Below, in pieces: positions 1-6,910 of a stretch of 15,994 bases of DNA. The notes under the pieces are model-generated. The model worked only from the letters and a program-made list of their open reading frames with translations. It was not told the DNA's origin and made no database searches. Origin of the DNA: Rhodothermales bacterium. Its GTDB lineage: Bacteria > Bacteroidota > Rhodothermia > Rhodothermales > UBA10348. Each line of letters starts with the position of its first letter. The first letter of the stretch is position 1. The translations under genes and the position numbers were made by a program. The stretch is from the NCBI GenBank assembly GCA_013003255.1, contig JABDJZ010000238.1, forward strand, positions 1-15,994. Reading direction: 5' to 3'.

Positions 1-1
1 C

Positions 2-214
2 TTCATAGGCGGCAACTACATGGCGCTGTTCCCCATCTGGAACGTGGCTGACATGGCCATTGTGGTGGGAGTCGTCGGGATTCTGATCTTTCAGAAGTCC
101 TTCCACCACGCACTGGCGGAAGAGGAGGCGAAGAACGAGGCGGCATCGAAGGCACCTGCAGGGTCCGAATCCCAGGCCCAAGAAGCCTCCGGATCGCCGG
201 ACCAGCCGGCCTAG
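2..214 (+). CDS. lspA: Lipoprotein signal peptidase (signal peptidase II), C-terminal fragment
   Basis: The 5' part lies outside the window; 70 residues and a TAG stop remain. The visible part has the last catalytic motif of LspA: an N-V-A-D segment (WNVADMAIVVG) directly followed by the last transmembrane helix (AIVVGVVGILIF). In the family this Asp is one of the two catalytic aspartates of the membrane aspartyl protease that removes signal peptides from diacylglyceryl-modified prolipoproteins. After the helix comes a polar tail of about 35 residues rich in Glu, Ala, Ser and Gln (from HHALAEEEAKNEAA to SPDQPA). This tail is longer than in the E. coli enzyme and probably faces the cytoplasm. 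The gene converges on the TonB receptor gene, and only six bases separate the two stop codons. The identification rests on a short stretch, but the NVAD-plus-helix pattern is characteristic. Confidence 0.85.
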   Translation, partial: FIGGNYMALFPIWNVADMAIVVGVVGILIFQKSFHHALAEEEAKNEAASKAPAGSESQAQEASGSPDQPA

Positions 215-220
215 TGGTGC

Positions 221-3046
221 TTACCAGCTGAAGCGGAGTGCGAAGGTCACTACCCGCGGCAGCAACTCCCGGCGCCCCCGCTCGAGAATGCCCGAACCGG
301 TAGGCGACTGATCGTCGAAGTAGCCGTCGCCTTGGAAGAACCGCCAATCTGCGGTATTGGTACGGCCGAGGATGTTGATCACGTCCAGTCGAGCCTGCAT
401 GCCGATGGAGCCCACCTCAAACGAGTACCCGGCGCCCACGTCCATCTGGATCAGATCCGGGAGTCGATGCTCTTCGGGGTTCGTCAGCTCGTAGTAGTCG
501 GCCTGTCGCTGCACGCGTGCTCTGGCACCCGGATCAATCACGGAGTCCAGCACCCGGTCAATATCGTTCAGGTAGGCCCCCATGAAGTCGTAATAGGCCT
601 GACGAAAGCCCCAGGTCCTCCCGGAGATCAAGCGCCACCGTCCGAGGAGCACCAGCCGGTTCATGGGCATGACGTTGGCGGACAGTTCCAGCCGGTGGGG
701 CTCGTTCCACGGAACGTCCAGCAGGCGACCTTCAAACAGGCCCGCAATCTGGCGTCGGCCCACGGTGTATTCGTAGCGCAGGTCCGCGCTACCCAGCCCG
801 AGTGACCGCTTGAGAACGGCCGCGTAGCCGTATGTATGACCCTTGGAAGACCGCAGGAAGTCATCCTGGTCCAGCGCGGGTACATCCGTGTTGGCCGAGT
901 AGTCGATCGAGAGGATGTGGTAGTGCCGTTTGTAGTGCGCCTCGGCGCTCAGGGACCACCGGGCCGTCGGCCGCCAGAACAACTCCCCGGTCAGGTGTCC
1001 TGACTTGGGCGGTGCCACGGTCGAGTCAACGGCCATCCAGAATCGCGTCGAGGAGACGAACGTCCTGGGACTGCGGCTGCTGACATCGAACTGGTTGACG
1101 AACTGGCGATAGATGCCGCTCCCCGCAAAGAAGGACCAGTCTCCGGTCCGTGTGCCGGGGAAGTCCAGGCGGACCGCCAGTCTGGGCTCAGCGTAGAGGG
1201 ATGCGCGTGCGTTGAGGAACGTAAACCGGCTTCCCAACTCGACCACGGCGTGCTGCCCCACCTGGATCTTGTCCTGGGCGAAAACGGCGGTCCGCCAGCC
1301 GGTAAATGAGTGGTCCAGCGGCAGCTGCTGGGATCCGGCGATGCGAACCCGGTCCGCCGTGCGGATGAGTTCCAGGCCGAACTCGGTGTAGTGTCGGTCC
1401 GCCAACGCGTAGTCCAGCTTCGCGGAAATGGCCGCCTCAGACATCTGGTTGCCATCGTCCTCGGGTGAGGCGAGGGTAACAAGATCGCGTGCCACGAAGT
1501 CATGACTGAGTCCGTACCGGCTGTATCGGGCCTGAATGGATCCCAGTGTGCGTCCAGTGAGCACGGTATTGTAGCGGGCCTGGGCGGTGGTGCTCCGCCA
1601 CTCGTAGATGTCGGTAAACTGAGCGATGTCGTCCACCGCTGACTCGGGATCCGCGGCGGAAACGCCCCCCAGGTCATTCCCGAGTCGGCTGCCCCCGGTA
1701 AACAGAGAAGCATTGAGCGTGCTCAGGCCGCGCTTGACCTCGCCGGCGAGGTGCAGGTCCGCAAATCCGATCTCGGGACTCCCCAGCGGTGGATACTCCG
1801 AGAAGGGGGTGTTGCGGTCTGCGAATGCAGAGAGCAGAAACGAGTCGATCCGATTCCAGTCATCCAGGAGCCCAACCAGGGAAGAAGGGGCGGACAAGCG
1901 CCAGATACCGACACGACTGGCGGCCATCAGGGAGCCGCGCGTGCCGTCGGTCCGCTCGAAGGATCCGGAGTGCCGGAGGTTGACGCTCAGCGGGTCGCCC
2001 TGGACCAGTGTTCGTGACTGGTAGCCAAACGCGCCATCCAGTCCGTCAGGACCCGAGCGTGCCCCGCCGTAGCGCAGGTCATGCCTGGCTTCGATGACGC
2101 CGGAAATGTGGCTTCCGAGCGGAGCGCCGAATCCTGCCTTGTGAATCCGGATGGATCCCAGTGCAAAGGGCGAGAACGGCCCGATGAAGCTGGCCACGTT
2201 GAGCGGAATGAAGACCGGCGCACCGTCCAGTCGGAACTGGTGCTCACCGGCATCGCCGCCCTGGATGTGGATATCAGCGGTGGCATCATTCACGCGCACG
2301 CCCATGAGGCCGTCGAGGCCCTGGAGCGCCGATCCGCCCGGTCCGAGGCTGCCGGTCAGGTCTTCCTGATCCATCATCGCAAACCCGAGCAGCGTGGAGG
2401 AGGGACGCATGGCGAGGCCCTCCAACACCAGGGGCGCCAGCAGGACAGGTTGCGCCACAATCCTGATTTCCGGCCGCACGGATCCTCCCGGCTCTATCTC
2501 TATCGACAGGCTGGTAGTCCGGTATCCAATGTGCGATACCTGGACAGCGTAGTCGCCGGGCAACAGTCGGTCAAAGGCAAACATGCCGCTGGTGTTCGCC
2601 ACCCGGCCGCGCTGCGCTTCTGCCAGAAACACGTGCGCCGAGGGGACTGGCTGACCCGTGCCTGCATCCACAACAATGCCCCGCATGTTGCCCCAGAGCG
2701 GCGGAGCCTCAACGGATGGCTCGATGACGTAGGTACCGGAAGAACGCCGGTAGAAGTCCAACCCCGTGCCCGAGAGAATGCACTTGAGCACCTCTTCGGC
2801 CGGTTCGGAGCGCGCCACGCAATAGACCTTCTTTCCCTCGGCAAGCAGTGGCAACCAGACGATGTTGATTCCCGAGGCGGCCTGGAACTCCCGCAGGGCC
2901 TGGTCCAGATCCGTACCACGCCAGGCGAGGGTATACTGCTCGCCGACCTGCGCCTGAGCCGCCGGTGGCAGCCAGGCGAACAGCAGGAGCAGGAGTCCGC
3001 AGACAGTCTGGACGCCCGGTCTCCGATGGCGCGTAGAGTTGTCCAT
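221..3046 (-). CDS. TonB-dependent outer-membrane receptor with N-terminal STN signalling domain
   Basis: A predicted 941-aa outer-membrane receptor, the ligand-sensing end of the neighbouring sigma/FecR pair. A signal peptide covers residues 1-32 (hydrophobic core LLLLLFAWLPPAAQAQ). An STN (secretin/TonB short N-terminal) domain follows at about 38-108, then a carboxypeptidase-regulatory-like beta domain at about 121-205 (GIVVDAGTGQPVPSAHVF ... GDYAVQVSHIGYR). The plug lies at about 215-325 (IHIQGGDAGEHQFRLDGAPV) and the rest is barrel, ending in the aromatic C-terminus RFSW. STN domains in FecA-type transducers contact FecR in the periplasm. The ATG at 3046 was chosen because it directly precedes the signal peptide; an in-frame TTG at 3160 would add 38 non-signal-like residues. 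No SusD-like lipoprotein gene adjoins, so this is not a standard SusCD glycan system. The ligand (siderophore, vitamin, peptide or sugar) cannot be read from sequence. The STN domain contains two cysteines (about 76 and 89). Confidence 0.88.
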   Translation of the reverse strand: MDNSTRHRRPGVQTVCGLLLLLFAWLPPAAQAQVGEQYTLAWRGTDLDQALREFQAASGINIVWLPLLAEGKKVYCVARSEPAEEVLKCILSGTGLDFYRRSSGTYVIEPSVEAPPLWGNMRGIVVDAGTGQPVPSAHVFLAEAQRGRVANTSGMFAFDRLLPGDYAVQVSHIGYRTTSLSIEIEPGGSVRPEIRIVAQPVLLAPLVLEGLAMRPSSTLLGFAMMDQEDLTGSLGPGGSALQGLDGLMGVRVNDATADIHIQGGDAGEHQFRLDGAPVFIPLNVASFIGPFSPFALGSIRIHKAGFGAPLGSHISGVIEARHDLRYGGARSGPDGLDGAFGYQSRTLVQGDPLSVNLRHSGSFERTDGTRGSLMAASRVGIWRLSAPSSLVGLLDDWNRIDSFLLSAFADRNTPFSEYPPLGSPEIGFADLHLAGEVKRGLSTLNASLFTGGSRLGNDLGGVSAADPESAVDDIAQFTDIYEWRSTTAQARYNTVLTGRTLGSIQARYSRYGLSHDFVARDLVTLASPEDDGNQMSEAAISAKLDYALADRHYTEFGLELIRTADRVRIAGSQQLPLDHSFTGWRTAVFAQDKIQVGQHAVVELGSRFTFLNARASLYAEPRLAVRLDFPGTRTGDWSFFAGSGIYRQFVNQFDVSSRSPRTFVSSTRFWMAVDSTVAPPKSGHLTGELFWRPTARWSLSAEAHYKRHYHILSIDYSANTDVPALDQDDFLRSSKGHTYGYAAVLKRSLGLGSADLRYEYTVGRRQIAGLFEGRLLDVPWNEPHRLELSANVMPMNRLVLLGRWRLISGRTWGFRQAYYDFMGAYLNDIDRVLDSVIDPGARARVQRQADYYELTNPEEHRLPDLIQMDVGAGYSFEVGSIGMQARLDVINILGRTNTADWRFFQGDGYFDDQSPTGSGILERGRRELLPRVVTFALRFSW

Positions 3047-3104
3047 GGCCTTCGGTAACGCACGCTCAGGGTGAGGTGCTTTCGCCGCCCCGCATGCAGA
3101 ACCG

Positions 3105-3132
3105 AAAATAGGACTCGCGCTTGGTATGTCCA
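3105..3132 (-). promoter_or_regulatory. Candidate sigma70-like promoter for the TonB receptor gene
   Basis: Read on the minus strand there is TGGACA, a 16-bp spacer, then TATTTT, one and two mismatches from TTGACA and TATAAT. It would start transcription near 3097, giving a leader of about 50 nt before the receptor ATG at 3046. The TATTTTCG box also resembles the Bacteroidota -7 consensus TAnnTTTG with one mismatch. A GAAGG run sits just two bases before the ATG, too close for a normal ribosome binding site. This is a motif match only. Confidence 0.35.
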
Positions 3133-3146
3133 GTAGACTCAGGGGT

Positions 3147-3176
3147 AGCCTCGGCACCAAATCTCGTGGCGAGGCT
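3147..3176. repeat. Imperfect 30-bp palindrome / stem-loop between fecR and receptor gene
   Basis: AGCCTCG at 3147-3153 is exactly complementary to CGAGGCT at 3170-3176. After a G/G mismatch, CAC and GTG extend the stem around an 8-nt loop. No T-tract follows on either strand, so it is not a classical intrinsic terminator. It lies about 44 nt after the fecR stop and just upstream of the candidate receptor promoter. It could be an operator, an mRNA-stabilising or processing hairpin, or a weak terminator for sigma-fecR transcription. Confidence 0.55.
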
Positions 3177-3181
3177 AAACG

Positions 3182-3224
3182 CGGAACTACCTGTCAGGTG
3201 CCGCTATCCTGGAACGGAACTACC
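3182..3224. repeat. Paired 10-bp direct repeats with embedded palindrome
   Basis: CGGAACTACC occurs at 3182-3191 and again at 3215-3224, with a period of 33 bp (about three helical turns). The second copy overlaps the fecR stop codon. Overlapping the end of the first copy is the odd-centred perfect palindrome ACCTG-T-CAGGT at 3189-3199. The core GGAAC resembles the -35 element of many ECF promoters, but here it faces away from the receptor gene. The sequence is clear; the function is inference. Confidence 0.45.
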
Positions 3225-4176
3225 GATCGTTGCGGTAAACCTGAAACCCGTTCGCCGTGGGCCTGATTTCGGCATCGACAACGTCGGCGAGGTCGGACAA
3301 GACCTCCGCTGCGGTTCCGGGAGTCTGGTGCCAGTAGGACACCTCCAGCCTCGCGATGGACATCGGCGCTTCGATGCGGATGTCATACCGGCGCTCCAGC
3401 TCAGCGAAGACCACGCCCATCGGCACGGAATCGAAAGCCAGACCACCATCCCGCCAGGCCGTCGCCTTCGTCAGATCAACGGGAGAAGGAAGGGCAGGGG
3501 CATCATCTGCCACACGCGTTCCCTGACCGGCCTGCAATTCTACCGCCTCTGAATCACCTTCGACCCGAACCAGGCCGTGCTCGACAGCCACCCGCGTTTC
3601 AGCCTGCAAATCAGCTGCGTAAGCGCGGACGTTGAAGGCAGTACCGAGTACCTCTATCGAGGCATTGAACGTCTGTACCTCAAACGAGAGGCCTTCGTTG
3701 TCAGCGGCAGGCGTGATATCGAAGAAGCCTTCGCCATCGAGCCGCACCCGGCGATTGTCTGTACCGAAACTGTCCCGTACCCGGAGTTCTGATCCGGATG
3801 CGAGGAGCACCGAGCTTCCGTCAGCCAGCTCAATGCTCAGCGATTCTCCCGAGTCGGCGACATAGAGCGTGTGACCCGGCAGGGCGAGGTAGCCCAGAAC
3901 CGCGACCAGTACCACCGATGCTGCTACGGCATAGCGTCGGAAGGACGGGAGTCGCAACAGACGGAAGGAAGGTCGGGCAGACTGAGGGGCGGGGGCTGAG
4001 GTAGCTTCCTCAATCCGGCGCCAACTCGACACTCTGGCCACCGCAGACACCGGGCTGGCATCTCCAGCCAGATCCCAGGCCTCAACCAGATCTGCGGCTT
4101 CGTCAGCCGGAAGATCTCCCAGGATGGCCTGGAGTCTCGGGTCGATATGGTTTGGGTCGTGCTGCACGGTCTTCAT
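3220..4176 (-). CDS. FecR-family transmembrane anti-sigma factor / signal transducer
   Basis: A 318-aa FecR-type regulator expected to span the inner membrane and relay receptor occupancy to the ECF sigma factor encoded just upstream. Residues 1-80 form a cytoplasmic part (PADEAADLVEAWDLAG, ending in an Arg-rich stretch). One hydrophobic helix covers about 82-99 (YAVAASVVLVAVLGYLAL). The periplasmic FecR domain covers about 104-205, with typical elements ELADGSSVLLASGSEL, GEGFFDI and VLGTAFNVRAY. The last segment, about 243-314 (GLAFDSVPMGVVFAELERRY ... GTAAEVLSDLADV), looks like the C-terminal STN-like/DUF4974 region of Bacteroidota FecR proteins, the probable contact for the receptor STN domain. 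The ATG overlaps the sigma stop as ATGA, so the pair is probably translationally coupled. The order sigma-FecR-receptor on one strand matches FecIRA-type cell-surface signalling. Confidence 0.9.
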   Translation of the reverse strand: MKTVQHDPNHIDPRLQAILGDLPADEAADLVEAWDLAGDASPVSAVARVSSWRRIEEATSAPAPQSARPSFRLLRLPSFRRYAVAASVVLVAVLGYLALPGHTLYVADSGESLSIELADGSSVLLASGSELRVRDSFGTDNRRVRLDGEGFFDITPAADNEGLSFEVQTFNASIEVLGTAFNVRAYAADLQAETRVAVEHGLVRVEGDSEAVELQAGQGTRVADDAPALPSPVDLTKATAWRDGGLAFDSVPMGVVFAELERRYDIRIEAPMSIARLEVSYWHQTPGTAAEVLSDLADVVDAEIRPTANGFQVYRNDR

Positions 4177-4751
4177 TCTCCGGGGATTGCTCGCTCGGCG
4201 CGATGCGTTTCCAGCTTACCCCGGATGAATTGGAGGGCGAGTACTATGTGGTTGTTTACGGTCTTGGGCGCGAGGCCCATCAGGTTCGATATCTCTTCGT
4301 GACTCAGACCTTCGCGGCGACTCAGGAGAAACGCCTCGCGGCGCCGCTCCGGCATGGAGTCAATCCAGCGTTCGATCTGCCCACTCAGGGTATCGGCATC
4401 AAGAATGTCTTCTATTGGATGTTCTCCCGAACCGACCTGCAGGCCGGACTCAAGATCTTCGGTCCGATGACGCTTCTTGTGCCGCTCGTGGTTGAGCGAC
4501 AGGTTGCGCACCATTTGAAAGAGCAGAGCCTTCAAGGATCGTTCCGGATCAAGCGTATCCCGAACCTGCCAGACCTTGGTGAACACGTCCTGGATCAGGT
4601 CAGCTGCCGCTTCCCGGTCATGCACGATGTAGTCCGCATAGCGGAACAGTGGATCATGCATTTCCTGAAATAAAGCGGCGAAAGCTTCCCGATCCGAAGA
4701 CCGTATTGCGATCGACCAGGCTCGGAATTGCCCTTCCGTTGCGTTCCTCAT
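4173..4751 (-). CDS. ECF (extracytoplasmic function) RNA polymerase sigma factor, FecI-like
   Basis: A 192-aa sigma-70-family factor with only regions 2 and 4, as is usual for ECF sigma factors. Region 2 is at about 27-65 (DPLFRYADYIVHDREAAADL, then IQDVFTKVWQ). Region 4 is at about 130-180 (MPERRREAFLLSRREGLS, then the helix-turn-helix HEEISNLMGLAPKTVNNHI). The ATG at 4751 is preferred over an in-frame TTG at 4766, which would add only five residues. The gene is first in the sigma-fecR-receptor cassette. It should direct RNA polymerase to the cassette and possibly to other targets when FecR releases or activates it. The divergent upstream region carries a duplicated element described separately. 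Family-level identity is secure; the regulon and signal are unknown. Confidence 0.93.
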   Translation of the reverse strand: MRNATEGQFRAWSIAIRSSDREAFAALFQEMHDPLFRYADYIVHDREAAADLIQDVFTKVWQVRDTLDPERSLKALLFQMVRNLSLNHERHKKRHRTEDLESGLQVGSGEHPIEDILDADTLSGQIERWIDSMPERRREAFLLSRREGLSHEEISNLMGLAPKTVNNHIVLALQFIRGKLETHRAERAIPGE

Positions 4752-4771
4752 CAGGACAGATTCCAATCAGG

Positions 4772-4848
4772 GGTTATACAACCGTAACAGGCCAAGTACC
4801 CAACCGGAATCTGCATTAGACGGTTATGTATGAGGCAACAGGTCAAGT
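4772..4848 (-). repeat. Two imperfect direct repeats upstream of the ECF sigma gene
   Basis: On the minus strand, ACTTGACCTGTT then 10 nt then TAACC (4848 down to 4822) is repeated as ACTTGGCCTGTT then 9 nt then TAACC (4797 down to 4772). The two 12-mers differ at one base and lie 51 bp apart, close to five helical turns. The proximal copy overlaps the candidate sigma-gene promoter. This arrangement suggests two binding sites for one regulator, or a duplicated promoter element. The repeat is seen directly; the role is inferred. Confidence 0.5.
4775..4803 (-). promoter_or_regulatory. Candidate promoter of the sigma-fecR operon
   Basis: On the minus strand, TTGGGT (4803-4798) is followed after 17 bp by TGTATA (4780-4775), or after 19 bp by TATAAC. 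This would place the start site about 15-20 nt before the sigma ATG at 4751. The -10 region lies in GGTTGTATAACC, which has GGTT/AACC inverted arms. The match is modest, and an ECF-type autoregulated promoter in the same place cannot be excluded. Confidence 0.3.
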
Positions 4849-5095
4849 GACGGAGGTAAGTCGTTGTGGCCGTTGATGGGGTGGCGCGGTAGGGGAGGGC
4901 TTTACGAATCGGGGGAGAGGCCGTTCCTCGAAGGTTTACGCGATTGTCCCTCCGATGTGTCAGCCGGTGGAACCCGCTATCCGGGAGTCGATTAGACCGG
5001 ATCTTCGCGTGTCTCACCCCCAACAGAAGGGGACACCGAACCGCGCTTGGTACGGCCCTTGCCTCCCACGTCTTCGCACCATTGAGCAGGCTCCA
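4849..5095. other. Intergenic region upstream of lepA, G-rich, no gene seen
   Basis: About 250 bp between the sigma-side repeats and the lepA start. I find no convincing small gene, RNA or sigma70 promoter. The notable feature is a plus-strand G-rich stretch at 4878-4915 with four runs of three or more G (GGGG, GGGG, GGG, GGGGG); the outer loops are 10-11 nt, long for a stable quadruplex. The lepA reading frame stays open back to about 4955, but that extension has no resemblance to LepA and is treated as leader. Confidence 0.4.
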
Positions 5096-6901
5096 ATGAG
5101 CTACGACCCGAAGCGGATCCGCAACTTCTGCATCATCGCCCACATCGACCACGGCAAAAGCACGCTGGCCGACCGGTTGCTGGAGATCACGGGTACGTTG
5201 ACATCGCGCCAGATGGAAAACCAGGTCCTGGACTCCATGGATCTGGAGCGTGAGCGGGGGATCACCATCAAGAGCCACGCCATCCGGATGCAGTACAACG
5301 CCCAGGACGGGCAGGAGTACTCGCTGAACCTGATCGATACGCCGGGCCACGTGGACTTTACCTACGAGGTTTCCAGGGCACTCAAGGCGTGCGAAGGCGC
5401 GATCCTGGTGGTGGATGCCGCCCAGGGCATCGAGGCACAGACCATCTCGAACCTCTTTCTGGCCATGGAGAATGATCTCGAGATCATTCCCGTGATGAAC
5501 AAAGTGGATCTGCCCGGCTCGAATCCCGACGTCGTGGCGCAGTCCATTGAGAACCTGATTGGCGAGCCGGCCGAGGACATACTGCGCATCAGCGCCAAGA
5601 CCGGTGAGGGCGTGCCGGAACTGCTCGAGTCCATCGTTGCGCGCGTCCCTTCGCCCAAGGGCGACGCAAATGCGCCACTGAAAGCACTGATTTTCGATTC
5701 GGTGTTCAACACCTACCGGGGCTCGATTGTCTACACGCGAGTATTCGAAGGCACACTCAGCAAGGGCCAGGGCATGCGTTTCATGTCCAACAACAAACTC
5801 TACGATGCCGAGGAGTTGGGCTACCTGCGGCTGGACATGGAGCCAAAGAAGGAGCTTCGTGCGGGTGAGGTGGGCTATGTGATCGGGTCCGTGAAGGACG
5901 TCAAGGACACACGGGTGGGCGACACCATAACGACCTCAAAGAACGGGGCAACCGAACCGGTCCCGGGCTATCGGGACGTCAAGCCGATGGTCTTCAGCGG
6001 CGTCTACCCCACCAACTCCGAGGATTTCGAGGACCTTCGGGCGTCTCTGGACAAGCTCCAACTCAACGATGCGGCCCTCACGTACGAGCCGGAGACCTCT
6101 GCGGCGCTTGGTTTTGGATTTCGGGTAGGCTTTCTGGGCCTCCTCCACATGGAAATCGTGCAGGAGAGGCTGGACCGCGAGTTCGGTCTCGACATCATCA
6201 CCACGGTACCGAACGTTGAGTACATCGTCACGAAGACCAACGGTGACGAGATCAAGGTGGACAACCCGAGCCACCTGCCCGGGACGGGCCTGATCCATGA
6301 GATCACCGAGCCGTACGTGAAGGCCGAAATCATCACGCCGAGCGAGTACATCGGCAACCTGATGAAGCTCTGCCAGGAACGGCGAGGTATCTACAAGAAC
6401 ACGCAGTACCTGGACACGGAACGTGTCAATCTGGAATACGAGCTACCGCTGGCGGAGATCGTCTTTGATTTCTACGACAAGCTCAAGAGCTTGAGCCGCG
6501 GCTATGCCTCCTTCGACTACGAGTTCATCGAATACCAGCCCGGACACCTTGTCAAGCTGGATGTGATGATCAACGGGGATCCGGTCGACGCGCTCTCGAC
6601 CATCGTTCACCGGGACAAAGCCTATGAAATGGGGCGGCGCCTGGTCAAGAAGCTCAAAGACCTGATTCCGCGCCAGATGTTCGAGGTGGCGCTTCAGGCC
6701 ACTATCGGGTCGCGAATCATCGCCCGGGAAACGGTGCGTGCCATGCGCAAGGACGTTACCGCCAAGTGCTACGGCGGTGACATTTCCCGAAAGCGGAAAC
6801 TGCTCGAGAAGCAGAAGGAGGGCAAGAAGCGCATGAAGCAGGTTGGGAGCGTGGAGGTGCCCCAGGAGGCGTTTCTGGCGGTGCTCTCCATGGATGACTG
6901 A
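5096..6901 (+). CDS. lepA: Elongation factor 4 (LepA), ribosomal back-translocase GTPase
   Basis: A 601-aa translation GTPase of normal LepA length. All G motifs are present: P-loop AHIDHGKST (15-23), switch region RERGITIK, DTPGH (81-85), NKVD (135-138) and SAK (166-168). The distinctive LepA C-terminal domain is complete (YGGDISRKRKLLEKQKEGKK ... VPQEAFLAVL), which separates it from EF-G and BipA. EF4 binds the ribosome and acts on translocation and initiation, mainly under stress. The ATG at 5096 is chosen because MSYDPKRIRNFCIIAHIDHG matches the usual LepA N-terminus; an AGCAGG run lies about five bases upstream. It heads a plus-strand run with a secreted unknown protein and lepB. The lepA-lepB pairing is known from other bacteria, including E. 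coli. Confidence 0.98.
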   Translation: MSYDPKRIRNFCIIAHIDHGKSTLADRLLEITGTLTSRQMENQVLDSMDLERERGITIKSHAIRMQYNAQDGQEYSLNLIDTPGHVDFTYEVSRALKACEGAILVVDAAQGIEAQTISNLFLAMENDLEIIPVMNKVDLPGSNPDVVAQSIENLIGEPAEDILRISAKTGEGVPELLESIVARVPSPKGDANAPLKALIFDSVFNTYRGSIVYTRVFEGTLSKGQGMRFMSNNKLYDAEELGYLRLDMEPKKELRAGEVGYVIGSVKDVKDTRVGDTITTSKNGATEPVPGYRDVKPMVFSGVYPTNSEDFEDLRASLDKLQLNDAALTYEPETSAALGFGFRVGFLGLLHMEIVQERLDREFGLDIITTVPNVEYIVTKTNGDEIKVDNPSHLPGTGLIHEITEPYVKAEIITPSEYIGNLMKLCQERRGIYKNTQYLDTERVNLEYELPLAEIVFDFYDKLKSLSRGYASFDYEFIEYQPGHLVKLDVMINGDPVDALSTIVHRDKAYEMGRRLVKKLKDLIPRQMFEVALQATIGSRIIARETVRAMRKDVTAKCYGGDISRKRKLLEKQKEGKKRMKQVGSVEVPQEAFLAVLSMDD

Positions 6902-6910
6902 TCTGGTCCA

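Noticed and set aside
991..1713. Minus-strand frame of 240 codons in another frame within the receptor gene
   Set aside because: Overlaps the well-supported receptor frame; composition rich in Ser, Arg, Pro and Trp is typical of a shifted shadow.
2081..3058. Long plus-strand open frame (about 325 codons) opposite the TonB receptor gene
   Set aside because: It is antisense to the receptor's signal peptide, STN and plug regions, its product has no domain logic, and GC-rich codon bias commonly opens such frames.
3047..3160. Upstream TTG start for the TonB receptor
   Set aside because: It would bury the signal peptide behind 38 unrelated residues and would swallow the candidate promoter.
4955..5095. 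N-terminal extension of lepA by 47 codons
   Set aside because: The extension shows no LepA similarity, and MSYDPKRIRN at 5096 matches the normal family start.
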